A model generated the notes under the pieces. The model was not told the DNA's origin. It was given only the letters and a program-made list of their open reading frames with translations, and searched no databases. A program made the position numbers and the translations under genes. Below are positions 17,760-25,231 of a stretch of 42,222 nucleotides of DNA, in pieces. The stretch covers positions 1 to 42,222 of the forward strand of contig JAFQCI010000040.1 of NCBI GenBank assembly GCA_017416505.1, written 5' to 3'. The DNA is from Lachnospiraceae bacterium. GTDB lineage: Bacteria; Bacillota_A; Clostridia; Lachnospirales; Lachnospiraceae. Positions within the stretch are counted from its first letter, which is position 1, and every line of letters begins with the position of its first letter.

Positions 17760-18989
17760 ATGACTTACCATAGCAGAAAAAGGGATCAAAAAAAAGGAGT
17801 CAGGGGAATTTGGATTTTTATTGTATTACTGGCGATTTTATTAGCGCTGGCAGTAATCCTCTTTATGGTAGCAGATAAACGTTATAGAGAACAAAACAAA
17901 GCTCTTTATGCAGATGAAATGGAGTTTTACCAAAACTGCATGGAGCAGGAAAAAGCATGGATAGCGAGCCAGCAGTCAGAAGAGGGAGTTATTTATCTTT
18001 ATGATTTGGGAGAAGATAACTCCGGTTCTGTGGTTCCTTATTTTTCCTGTTTTGCGGCTTTAGGGATGTTGTCTGGTGAACCAGGGGAGGAAGAACTTCA
18101 GTTTGTAGAGAATTATTTAGTGTGGCATACAGAAGAATTGTTGAAATCAGACGGGATCATAAGTGATTATCGTGTAACTCCGGAAGGGTTAGTATCTAAG
18201 GAATCCTATGATTCGGTGGACTCTTATATCGCTCTTTATCTGAACCTTCTTGCCACCTATGTGGAAAAGGGAGGAAGTCTTAAGAATATTCCTGATGTGG
18301 AAAAGGCAGTGGAGCAATGTGTCTTAAGACTTATGGAACTAAGCCAGAACGGACTTACCAAGGTTTCGAAAGAAAAGGAAGTTTACTATCTGATGGATAA
18401 TCTGGAGGTTCTGGAAGCCTATGAAAAGATGGCGAAACTTATGAATTCCGATAATAAAGAAGTGGCACAATGGGAACAAAAAGAAAGTTTTAATACCTTT
18501 TTTCAACAGGCAGTAAAGGAGAGCCAAGAGGAAATAAAAGAATATTTCTGGAACGAAGAGGAAGAAAGATTTGAAGTAGGAATGGATTCGGATTTTGATT
18601 ATTTAAATTTTCATGGAATGGAAGAATTTTATCCTTATGCCATTGCCCAGGTATATCCTGTGGCATGTGGAACGTACCTTATAGAGCAGGAAAAGATAGA
18701 AGAGTTATATTTAGAGCTTTCTAAGGAACATTCCTGGCAGACGTTAGAACTTGATGCAAACTTCGACTGGCCGGTTCTTTCTTATATCGCAGTTAAATTG
18801 GGAGATATCGAAAGTGCTAAGGAGTATTTAGAAAATTACCGCAGGAGATACGAAGAGGACCGCAGTTATCCGCTAAATACTTCGGATTCTGCCTGGACCG
18901 TTAGAGCCTACGCAGCTTTATATGATTATTATGAAGAAAAAGCAGACAAAGGATTATGGGATTTATTGAGGGAGAAGATGGAAAAATAA
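17760..18989 (+). CDS. Membrane-anchored helical-toroid (glycosidase-like) protein
   Basis: A 409-residue protein with a basic N-terminus, one membrane anchor (about 17-38) and an extracytoplasmic domain of paired helices like (alpha/alpha)6-toroid glycoside hydrolases. It shares several blocks with the secreted protein at 27072-28736: YDSVDSYIAL (150-159) against YDSTDSYSAL, YLMDNLEV (210-217) against YLMDNAEV, and FYPYAIAQVYP (290-300) against FYPCATAQMFP. The paired aspartates in DSVDSY occupy a place comparable to the acidic signature of GH8 enzymes such as BcsZ, but I cannot assign a family. A role in trimming or releasing the polymer is inference. GGGAGG lies 5-6 bases before ATG 17760. 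Confidence 0.75.
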   Translation: MTYHSRKRDQKKGVRGIWIFIVLLAILLALAVILFMVADKRYREQNKALYADEMEFYQNCMEQEKAWIASQQSEEGVIYLYDLGEDNSGSVVPYFSCFAALGMLSGEPGEEELQFVENYLVWHTEELLKSDGIISDYRVTPEGLVSKESYDSVDSYIALYLNLLATYVEKGGSLKNIPDVEKAVEQCVLRLMELSQNGLTKVSKEKEVYYLMDNLEVLEAYEKMAKLMNSDNKEVAQWEQKESFNTFFQQAVKESQEEIKEYFWNEEEERFEVGMDSDFDYLNFHGMEEFYPYAIAQVYPVACGTYLIEQEKIEELYLELSKEHSWQTLELDANFDWPVLSYIAVKLGDIESAKEYLENYRRRYEEDRSYPLNTSDSAWTVRAYAALYDYYEEKADKGLWDLLREKMEK

Positions 18990-18991
18990 AC

Positions 18992-19031
18992 AAAGGAAAG
19001 GAAAAGTGCAGATTGCATGGGTGTTAGTATG
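18992..19031 (+). promoter_or_regulatory. Start-codon element, copy 1 (compact form), at wecB
   Basis: AAAGGAAAAGTGCA, then GAT, then TGCATGGGTGTTAGTATG. The same flanks occur at the ABC permease start (26036-26118) and at murG (36491-36588), where 50-60 bases of hairpin replace the three bases GAT. The coding start ATGGGT..AGT..ATG is shared, giving N-termini MGVS-M, MGIS-VM and MGIN-M. Confidence 0.7.
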
Positions 19032-20159
19032 ATAAAAGTAATGAGCGTATTTGGAACCAGACCAGAGGCAATTAAGATGTGTCCTTTGGTAAAGCAGTTT
19101 GAGAAAGAGGAAGAGATTGAGAGCATTGTATGTCTGACAGGACAACATAGGGAAATGCTTCAACAGGTCATTGATATCTTTGGTACAAAGGTACACTATA
19201 ATCTGGATATTATGCAGCCAAGACAAACCTTAACTACCATTACCACCTCTGTTCTTGAAAAGATGGAAGGGGTGCTGGAAAAAGAAAAACCGGATATCGT
19301 ATTGGTACATGGGGATACTTCTACTTCTTTTGTAGCGGCATTGGCAGCTTTTTATCAAAAGATTCCTGTGGGACACGTAGAAGCGGGTCTTAGAACTTTT
19401 GATAAATTTTCGCCCTTTCCGGAGGAGATGAATCGTTGTCTGACTGGCAGAATTGCCAGCCTGCATTTTGCGCCTACTGAAAATAATAAAAAGAATCTGG
19501 AAAATGAAAACATTAAGGATGAGGTTTATGTGACGGGAAACACTGTCATTGATGCCTTTTCTACTACGGTAAAAAAAGAATATGAATATAAGGATGAGGA
19601 TTTAAAATGCATTGATTTCACAGGAAAACGTTGTATTTTAATGACGGCTCATCGAAGAGAAAATCTGGGAGAACCTCTTAGAAATATCTGCAATGCAGTA
19701 AAAAGAATGGTTCTTGAATACCCTGATATTGAGGTGGTATATCCGGTGCATATGAATCCTGCGGTGAGAGAAACAGCGGAAAGTATTCTTGGAGAACTGG
19801 ACAGGGTACATCTAATCAAACCTTTGGATGTGGAAGATATGCACAATCTTATGGCAAGAAGCTTTCTTGTTATGACTGATTCCGGTGGATTACAGGAAGA
19901 AGCGCCAGCTTGTGGTGTTCCGGTATTGGTTCTTAGAACAGAAACCGAACGTCCCGAGGCGGTAGAAGCAGGTACAGTGAAGGTGGTTGGTGTAAAAGAG
20001 GATGCTATTTTTGAAAATGCAAAAATCCTTCTTACCAATAAAGAAGAATACGACAAGATGGCAAAGGCAGTAAATCCTTATGGAGATGGACACGCCAGTG
20101 AAAGAATTGCTAAGATATTGGTGGAGTGGAAGCAGAAATATCATGGATCATTGAGGTGA
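19017..20159 (+). CDS. wecB: UDP-N-acetylglucosamine 2-epimerase (non-hydrolysing)
   Basis: A 380-residue cytosolic enzyme interconverting UDP-GlcNAc and UDP-ManNAc, the donor for ManNAc-containing wall or surface polymers. The N-terminal SVFGTRPEAIKM, LTGQHREML, VHGDTSTSF, HVEAGLRTFDK, TAHRRENLG and the C-terminal DSGGLQEEAPACGVPVLVLR with TERPEA are all family blocks. It is the penultimate gene of the cluster; the LytTR regulator starts 5 bases after its stop. ATG 19017 lies in the repeated start-codon element; an in-frame ATG at 19029 may be the ancestral start, since similar proteins begin near MIKVMSVFGTRPEA. AAAGG is 15 bases before ATG 19017, an unusually long spacing. Confidence 0.95.
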   Translation: MGVSMIKVMSVFGTRPEAIKMCPLVKQFEKEEEIESIVCLTGQHREMLQQVIDIFGTKVHYNLDIMQPRQTLTTITTSVLEKMEGVLEKEKPDIVLVHGDTSTSFVAALAAFYQKIPVGHVEAGLRTFDKFSPFPEEMNRCLTGRIASLHFAPTENNKKNLENENIKDEVYVTGNTVIDAFSTTVKKEYEYKDEDLKCIDFTGKRCILMTAHRRENLGEPLRNICNAVKRMVLEYPDIEVVYPVHMNPAVRETAESILGELDRVHLIKPLDVEDMHNLMARSFLVMTDSGGLQEEAPACGVPVLVLRTETERPEAVEAGTVKVVGVKEDAIFENAKILLTNKEEYDKMAKAVNPYGDGHASERIAKILVEWKQKYHGSLR

Positions 20160-20164
20160 TAGTA

Positions 20165-20878
20165 ATGTACCATATTGCCATATGTGATGATGAGAAAAAA
20201 ATTCTAAATGAAATCGTAAAGAAAGTGAAGAGGGACTTTGAAGAAAAAGGGATTCCGGCGGAATATTTTTCCATGGATGATGCAAGGGAGTTCATGGATT
20301 TTCTTCAAAGGGAAACTGTGGATGTATTGTTTCTTGATATTGATATGCCATATTTTACTGGCATGGATATTGCCGGATTTATCAGGGAAAAAGGGTTAAA
20401 TACCATATTGGTGTTTGTTACCAGTCAGGATGCCCTGGTTTATCAGACCTTTGCCTACCGACCATTTGCTTTTATCCGAAAGACTCATATAGATGAGGAA
20501 TTAGGAGAAGTTACAGAGCGAATTAAAAAAGAACTGACAGATAGAAAACAGGAGTTACTTTTAACCAAGGGTCAGGAACTTATAAGAGTCCGGATGAAAG
20601 ATATTTTCTATATCGAGGCAGAGGGAAATTACCTTAACATTTTTGGGAAAAATGGTGTCATAAAACATCGGGAAACCATGACCAACATGGAAACAGAATT
20701 GTCGGGGAAAGGATTTCTTCGTTGTCATAAAGGATATCTGGTGAATTCAGAGTATATAGAAAAGGTAAGAAGTACAGAACTGGAAGTAGGCGGTGGCGAG
20801 GAAAATACCCTTATTCCCATCGGCAGAAGCTATGAAAAAGAAGTAAAAAGAAAGATTATGGAATTGTTACGGGATTAA
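20165..20878 (+). CDS. LytTR-family response regulator of the surface-polymer cluster
   Basis: A 237-residue AgrA/LytR-type regulator. The receiver domain has Asp8-Asp9, phospho-acceptor Asp58 (FLDIDMP) and a late lysine near Lys106 (FIRKTH). The LytTR domain starts near 135 (RVRMKDIFYIEAEGNYLNIF, FLRCHKGYLVNSEYI). The start uses GAGGTGA, which overlaps the wecB stop, so it is translationally coupled as the last cluster gene. Its natural partner is probably the GHKL kinase at 22327, now separated from it by a toxin-antitoxin remnant. Cluster genes or the downstream ABC exporter are the likely targets (inference). Confidence 0.9.
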   Translation: MYHIAICDDEKKILNEIVKKVKRDFEEKGIPAEYFSMDDAREFMDFLQRETVDVLFLDIDMPYFTGMDIAGFIREKGLNTILVFVTSQDALVYQTFAYRPFAFIRKTHIDEELGEVTERIKKELTDRKQELLLTKGQELIRVRMKDIFYIEAEGNYLNIFGKNGVIKHRETMTNMETELSGKGFLRCHKGYLVNSEYIEKVRSTELEVGGGEENTLIPIGRSYEKEVKRKIMELLRD

Positions 20879-20954
20879 ACATTACGGTTCACTAACAATG
20901 TCGGTCAGTTATAAATTCTATACAAAAATTTTATAATAATTTCCTCAAAAGAGT

Positions 20955-20977
20955 TGATAAAAAGTTTATCATATAAT
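20955..20977 (+). promoter_or_regulatory. Palindromic operator over the -10 box of the TA module
   Basis: TGATAAA AAG TTTATCA is a perfect 7-bp palindrome (20955-20971) directly abutting TATAAT (20972-20977). The downstream AGGAGG and TTG start belong to the decayed toxin gene. Antitoxins of this type autorepress through such palindromes, so this is the likely operator of the protein at 21258. No convincing -35 is seen. Confidence 0.6.
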
Positions 20978-21000
20978 ATATTCATAGGAGGTTAAATTTA

Positions 21001-21223
21001 TTGAACATTAGTAAATCCGATGTTGAGCAGTACTTATTTGATGTTTTCGCTGCTGTTAATACAGGAAGATATCAGATATCACCGCGACAGAAAAACCAGA
21101 ATATATACATAGATTATGTATTCACAGAAGAGGATGCAAAAAAAGTAATACTTTCTCTGACAGTATGTGATTGTTATTTCATTTCATAAGCAGGAATATC
21201 CATTAACTTACAAATTTAAGTAA
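21001..21223 (+). pseudogene. MqsR-like toxin gene with internal deletion and frameshift
   Basis: The first frame starts at TTG 21001 (GGAGG 9 bases upstream) and gives about 55 residues of an MqsR-type toxin N-terminus, ending in EEDAKKVILSLTV. It then runs out of frame and stops at 21189. Shifted by one base, 21164-21223 reads YVIVISFHKQEYPLTYKFK and stop, which looks like the C-terminus of the same family as I know it in Clostridia. The middle of the protein (about 40-50 residues by comparison with roughly 100-residue toxins) is missing. The gene should therefore be inactive, while the antitoxin behind it is intact. The family call rests on recognised end motifs, not on a search. Confidence 0.7.
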
Positions 21224-21257
21224 TTAAACATATGGAGATTTAAAAGGAGGACAAAAA

Positions 21258-22262
21258 ATGGCGAAGGAGAGAACACAATTCTGCATTGAATGTAGAGAAG
21301 AAACGATGTATCGAATACAACCTGTTTCCTGCAGAAAATGTATTAAGGATAAGGAGTATGAATTTATAATCTCAGAGGCTGTTTGTGAAAAGTGTGGAGA
21401 AACTGTAAATATTCCGGGACTCATGGACAGTAATGCACAGGAGGTAGATAGACAGTATAGATTGCAGGAGGGAATTGTTAGTATTGATGATATTTATGAT
21501 TTGATGGAAGTGTACAAAATTGGTAAAGCACCATTGTCCTTAGCATTGGGTTTTGGAGAAATCACAATTACCAGATATCTTTCAGGACAGGTTCCGTCAA
21601 AGGAATATTCAGATATTATTAGAAAAGCTTTGGAATCACCAACATTTATGATAGAAAAATTGAATGAGAATATAGATAAAATAGGTGAAACGGCTTATAA
21701 GAAAGCGATGAATGCAGCAAAGGAAGTGGAACCATTATTTGCGTTATCTGAGAAAATGTTGTTGACTATATCATACATTTTTAAAAAAGCAGAAGAAGTT
21801 ACACCGTTAGCATTACAGAAAATGCTTTATTTTATTCAGGGCATATATATGGTTTTGTTTGGTGTAGAATTATTTAGTGAAGAGTGTGAAGCATGGGCAC
21901 ATGGACCGGTATTTAAGGATGTATATGATGTATTTAAGAGTTTTAAATATAATCCGATTGATGATACACGATTTTCAATGTTTCAGAATAGATTTAATGA
22001 ATTATCAGACGATGAAAAGAAGGTTATAGATTTAGTAGTAGAGTCTTTTGGTATGTATAGTGGAAAAACATTGGAACAAATTACGCATGGTGAACCCCCT
22101 TGGAGAGATGCCAGAATAAATTGTTTGCCGGGAGAACCATCTAATGAGATAATACCAAAAGAATCAATTAAAAAGTATTTTTCGGAAGTGGCTCAAAACT
22201 ATGAAATAGCTAATGTTGATGGTATAAAAAAATACATCAGCAGTATGTTACAAATTTTATAA
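21258..22262 (+). CDS. Antitoxin: MqsA-like zinc ribbon, HTH and Panacea (DUF4065/SocA) domains
   Basis: A 334-residue protein. The N-terminus has three CxxC pairs (Cys9/12, Cys25/28, Cys43/46) like MqsA zinc-binding antitoxins. It is followed by a helix-turn-helix region (APLSLALGFGEITITRYLSG). The C-terminal half from about 165 is a Panacea/SocA domain (ALQKMLYFIQGIYMVLFG, ECEAWAHGPVFKDVYDVF). In this family the C-terminal domain neutralises the toxin and the HTH represses the module. AAAAGGAGG lies 7 bases before ATG 21258. The toxin in front is broken, so this may be kept for regulation or for protection against relatives. The module interrupts a response regulator-kinase pair. Confidence 0.85.
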   Translation: MAKERTQFCIECREETMYRIQPVSCRKCIKDKEYEFIISEAVCEKCGETVNIPGLMDSNAQEVDRQYRLQEGIVSIDDIYDLMEVYKIGKAPLSLALGFGEITITRYLSGQVPSKEYSDIIRKALESPTFMIEKLNENIDKIGETAYKKAMNAAKEVEPLFALSEKMLLTISYIFKKAEEVTPLALQKMLYFIQGIYMVLFGVELFSEECEAWAHGPVFKDVYDVFKSFKYNPIDDTRFSMFQNRFNELSDDEKKVIDLVVESFGMYSGKTLEQITHGEPPWRDARINCLPGEPSNEIIPKESIKKYFSEVAQNYEIANVDGIKKYISSMLQIL

Positions 22263-22326
22263 GTTATATATGTGGTGAATAAATTGGGGTGAAACCTTGC
22301 ATTAAAAAAGAGAGCAGGAAGTTGAA

Positions 22327-23139
22327 ATGAAGATAGCAGTAGGCATTCTTTTTGTCCTTGTTATAGTGGAACTGATATTATTGTTAAGGGTGACAAGGCT
22401 TAGAAAACAGGAAAAAACTCAATATCAAGAAGCCGACCGGATGTTGACAGAGTATATTGCGAAAAATCTGGATATGGAAAAGAAATTATCTGAGATGGGG
22501 CAGGATTATAAAAAGCAGCAGGATATGGAGGCAGAGATTCGTAAGATTCAGGAACAGAGCCGGCTTTTAAAACACGATATGAAAAATCATACCTTAGTTA
22601 TGCTATCTTATTTAGAAGAAGGTAGGGTAGAAGAGGCACAAAGGTATGCCGGAGAGATACTGGATAAGTTAAATAAAATGTATACCTATGTAAATGTAGG
22701 AAATTCTCTTCTAAATTATGTGATAAACCATAAACTTTCCAAGGCAAAGGAATTAGGAATAGAGATAAAGGCAGAAATTGAAAATCTTAGCTTTGACTAT
22801 ATAGACAGCATAGATTTTTCAGCACTCCTTAATAATATACTAGATAATGCCATGGAAGGAGCCTTGGTATCCAGGGAAAAGAAACTGGAAGTTAAGATTT
22901 CCCATCAAAAAGGCTTTGATAGAATTACAGTAAAAAACAGCATAGATACCTCTGTATTAGAACGTAATCCTGACTTTGATTCCACCAAGGAAGAGGCAGG
23001 ACATGGATACGGAATGAAACAGATTCGGAGTATTACCAAAAAACAGGATGGAATCTTAGACATTTATGAAAAAAATGGAATGTTTGTCGTAAGTGTTATG
23101 TTTGCAACTGTTCATACAGCGTTACTGTTCAATCAGTAA
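22327..23139 (+). CDS. GHKL (AgrC-like) sensor histidine kinase with minimal membrane part
   Basis: A 270-residue kinase with a single N-terminal membrane helix (3-21), a coiled-coil linker (25-80), the phospho-acceptor His83 in LKHDMKNH, N box NNILDNA (169-175) and glycine box GHGYGMKQI. There is no extracellular sensing domain, so a signal would have to come through the helix or a partner, for instance the ABC transporter that follows. It probably pairs with the LytTR regulator at 20165. The stop codon lies inside a GTTACTG palindrome, and the last residues (TVHTALLFNQ) are encoded by that repeat, suggesting that the repeat altered the C-terminus. AGGAA lies 6 bases before the ATG. Confidence 0.88.
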   Translation: MKIAVGILFVLVIVELILLLRVTRLRKQEKTQYQEADRMLTEYIAKNLDMEKKLSEMGQDYKKQQDMEAEIRKIQEQSRLLKHDMKNHTLVMLSYLEEGRVEEAQRYAGEILDKLNKMYTYVNVGNSLLNYVINHKLSKAKELGIEIKAEIENLSFDYIDSIDFSALLNNILDNAMEGALVSREKKLEVKISHQKGFDRITVKNSIDTSVLERNPDFDSTKEEAGHGYGMKQIRSITKKQDGILDIYEKNGMFVVSVMFATVHTALLFNQ

Positions 23140-23140
23140 C
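23121..23140. repeat. GTTACTG palindrome, copy 3
   Basis: GTTACTG TTCAAT CAGTAAC, overlapping the kinase stop codon (TAA 23137-23139). A partial ACTGTTCATACAG unit lies just before it at 23107-23119. It is related to the copies at 108, 248, 34314 and 35014. Confidence 0.75.
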
Positions 23141-23195
23141 CTGACACTTGCTGCCAGGGTATGTGCAGTTGTTTGTCACAGGAGGAAAGCCGTTT

Positions 23196-23228
23196 ATCCC
23201 ACACGCATTGACGTGTGGGATTTTTTTT
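23196..23228 (+). terminator. Strong Rho-independent terminator
   Basis: A perfect 10-bp stem ATCCCACACG / CGTGTGGGAT with a six-base loop and eight T residues (23221-23228). It ends the transcript of the sensor kinase and separates it from the ABC operon. Confidence 0.95.
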
Positions 23229-23252
23229 CGTAGGATAATGCTATCAAGTGGA

Positions 23253-23323
23253 ATAGGTAATTGCGAAAGTAAAATATTTTGTATCACTCAATATAAGTTT
23301 TGGATAGTTTCACGATTACCTAT
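23253..23323 (+). repeat. Long inverted repeat in the ABC operon leader
   Basis: ATAGGTAATTGCGAAA (23253-23268) pairs with TTTCACGATTACCTAT (23308-23323), 14 of 16 positions, around a 39-base AT-rich loop. It lies between the terminator and the ribosome site of the first ABC gene and could fold in the 5' leader. I do not recognise a known riboswitch. Confidence 0.6.
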
Positions 23324-23350
23324 TAAGCAAAATAGAGAAGGGAGAACACA

Positions 23351-24262
23351 TTGATTGTATTAAAGGATGTAGAAAAAGAATTTGTACATAAAAAGGTGTT
23401 AAAGAACCTTTCCTTTCACATTGCTCCTGGAGAAAAGGTGGGAATCATCGGATTAAACGGAGCAGGAAAAAGTACATTGATGAATGTAATTGCAGGCATC
23501 ATAAAGCCGGACAATGGATTTATCCGGGTGAATGGAGTGGAGAGTCCACTAAAACATTATCATGTCCTTAGGAATATGGCATATATTTCAGGAACCAGAC
23601 CCCAGTTATGGGAGGATTTAAAAATCAAGGACTCTTATGAACATTGCCAGAAAATGTATCAATTGGACAAGGAAAGGGCGAAATACTGCTTAGATGCTTT
23701 GGATGAAGTATTTGAGGTAAAGTCCTTCTTGGATGCCATACCAAAGAGTTTATCTTTGGGAGAAAGAATGCGTTGTGAATTGGTTTATGGGTTATTGACA
23801 GAACCGGAGATTTTGATGCTGGATGAGGCTCTGATAGGCCTGGATGTATCCATAAAACATAAGATTATGGAGTATTTTATGCAATGTAAGAAGGAAGAGA
23901 ATTCTACTATGCTATTTACCAGTCATAATCTTTTGGAAGTGGAAAAACTTTGCGACAGGGTTATTCTTTTGGACAAAGGAGAAGTAATATTTGATGGAAA
24001 CATAGAGCGAATGATGAAAGAATTTGCACCCCTATATCATGTGGAAGTCAAATTACAAGGGGATTTGCCGGATTTTGAGGATTTACCCTTAGAAAAATTT
24101 TATTTTGAGAATGGGGTGCTAAGGGTGGTGTTTGATAAACAAAAAATTGAAACCACCCAGCTTATCAAGCATATGATGGCAAAATGCAAAGTAAAGGATA
24201 TCAAAATAAAAGAACCGGACCTAGAAGATACAATTAAGAAGGTCTATGAAAGGAAGGTTTAA
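23351..24262 (+). CDS. ABC transporter ATP-binding protein (ABC-2 exporter type)
   Basis: A 303-residue ATPase. Walker A is GLNGAGKST (34-42), the signature is SLGERMR in place of LSGGQ, Walker B is ILMLDEA, and the switch histidine is in FTSHN. A C-terminal extension of about 80 residues is typical of export ATPases of the Nod/Wzm/drug type. The start is TTG 23351 with GGGAG 7 bases upstream. It is followed with zero spacing by a second ATPase and then two permeases, so the exporter is probably a heterodimer at both ATPase and membrane levels. Substrate unknown; the association with the LytTR/GHKL pair resembles peptide or drug-resistance exporters. Confidence 0.9.
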   Translation: MIVLKDVEKEFVHKKVLKNLSFHIAPGEKVGIIGLNGAGKSTLMNVIAGIIKPDNGFIRVNGVESPLKHYHVLRNMAYISGTRPQLWEDLKIKDSYEHCQKMYQLDKERAKYCLDALDEVFEVKSFLDAIPKSLSLGERMRCELVYGLLTEPEILMLDEALIGLDVSIKHKIMEYFMQCKKEENSTMLFTSHNLLEVEKLCDRVILLDKGEVIFDGNIERMMKEFAPLYHVEVKLQGDLPDFEDLPLEKFYFENGVLRVVFDKQKIETTQLIKHMMAKCKVKDIKIKEPDLEDTIKKVYERKV

Positions 24263-25228
24263 ATGGACAATATCATTGAAGTAAAAAATATCAAAAAATA
24301 TTATAAGATTGCGAAGCGTGGAAAAGGTCTTGGTGCCACTATAGCAAATTTGTTTCATAGAAAGTATGAGGTAAAAAAAGCGGTAAATGATATCAGTTTT
24401 TCCATAAAAAAAGGGGAAATCGTAGGATTTATCGGTCCCAATGGAGCAGGAAAGTCTACGACCATTAAGATGTTATCCGGCATTTTATACCCTGACGAAG
24501 GAGAAATTAAAATAAATGGATATATTCCTTATAAGCAAAGAAAACAATATGTAAAAAACATTGGAGTAGTCTTTGGACAAAAATCGCAGCTTAATTGGGA
24601 TTTGCCCTTGATTGAAAGTTTCGAACTTATGAAATACATCTATAAAATCCCACAGGAAGTTTATGATAAAAATTTGGATAAGTTTACAGAATTGCTGGAA
24701 ATGAAGGATTTTATCCATCAGCCGGTAAGACAGTTATCCTTAGGACAAAGAATGAGAGGGGACATTGTGGCGGCACTGCTGCATTCACCGGAAATTGTAT
24801 TCTTCGATGAGCCTACCATTGGATTGGATGTGGTGGCAAAAGAGAAAATTCGTGATTTTGTGAAATATATGAATGAAACCGAGCAAACCACCATTATTTT
24901 TACCACCCATGATATGCAGGATATTGAAAAAGTATGCGACAGACTTATTATCATTGATACCGGAAAGAAAATCTATGACGGAAGTATTGCGGAAATTAAA
25001 AATAAATATACAAATTCCAAGACTATAGAGATATGGCTGGAGGATGGAAAAAAAGAAGTAAAAACATTTGATGTCAACAAGACCCCTATGAATGAAGTAA
25101 TGGAGGAATTATTTTCAAAGTATCATATCAAAGATATTTCCATCTGTGAACCTGAAATCGACGGAATCGTCCGGGATATTTACGAAGGAAGGGTTTCGCT
25201 GGAACCAGTAGCCGGAATGGGGGAATGA
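24263..25228 (+). CDS. ABC transporter ATP-binding protein
   Basis: A 321-residue ATPase with an N-terminal extension containing RGKGLGATIANLFHRKYE, typical of ABC-2 exporters of the DUF990/ABC2_membrane_6 group. Walker A is GPNGAGKST (58-66), the signature is LSLGQRMR, Walker B is IVFFDEP, and the switch is TTHD. The start codon directly follows the stop of the first ATPase, with AAGGAAGG as ribosome site inside that gene. The two ATPases are clearly different proteins and not a recent duplication. Confidence 0.92.
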   Translation: MDNIIEVKNIKKYYKIAKRGKGLGATIANLFHRKYEVKKAVNDISFSIKKGEIVGFIGPNGAGKSTTIKMLSGILYPDEGEIKINGYIPYKQRKQYVKNIGVVFGQKSQLNWDLPLIESFELMKYIYKIPQEVYDKNLDKFTELLEMKDFIHQPVRQLSLGQRMRGDIVAALLHSPEIVFFDEPTIGLDVVAKEKIRDFVKYMNETEQTTIIFTTHDMQDIEKVCDRLIIIDTGKKIYDGSIAEIKNKYTNSKTIEIWLEDGKKEVKTFDVNKTPMNEVMEELFSKYHIKDISICEPEIDGIVRDIYEGRVSLEPVAGMGE

Positions 25229-25231
25229 CGT

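Noticed and set aside
19649..20056. 135-codon minus-strand open frame inside wecB
   Set aside because: Shadow of the wecB reading frame; serine/threonine-rich nonsense translation and no ribosome site.
20881..20954. A -35 box for the toxin-antitoxin promoter
   Set aside because: TTGATA at 20954 is only 12 bases from the -10 box and belongs to the palindrome; no other candidate has acceptable spacing.
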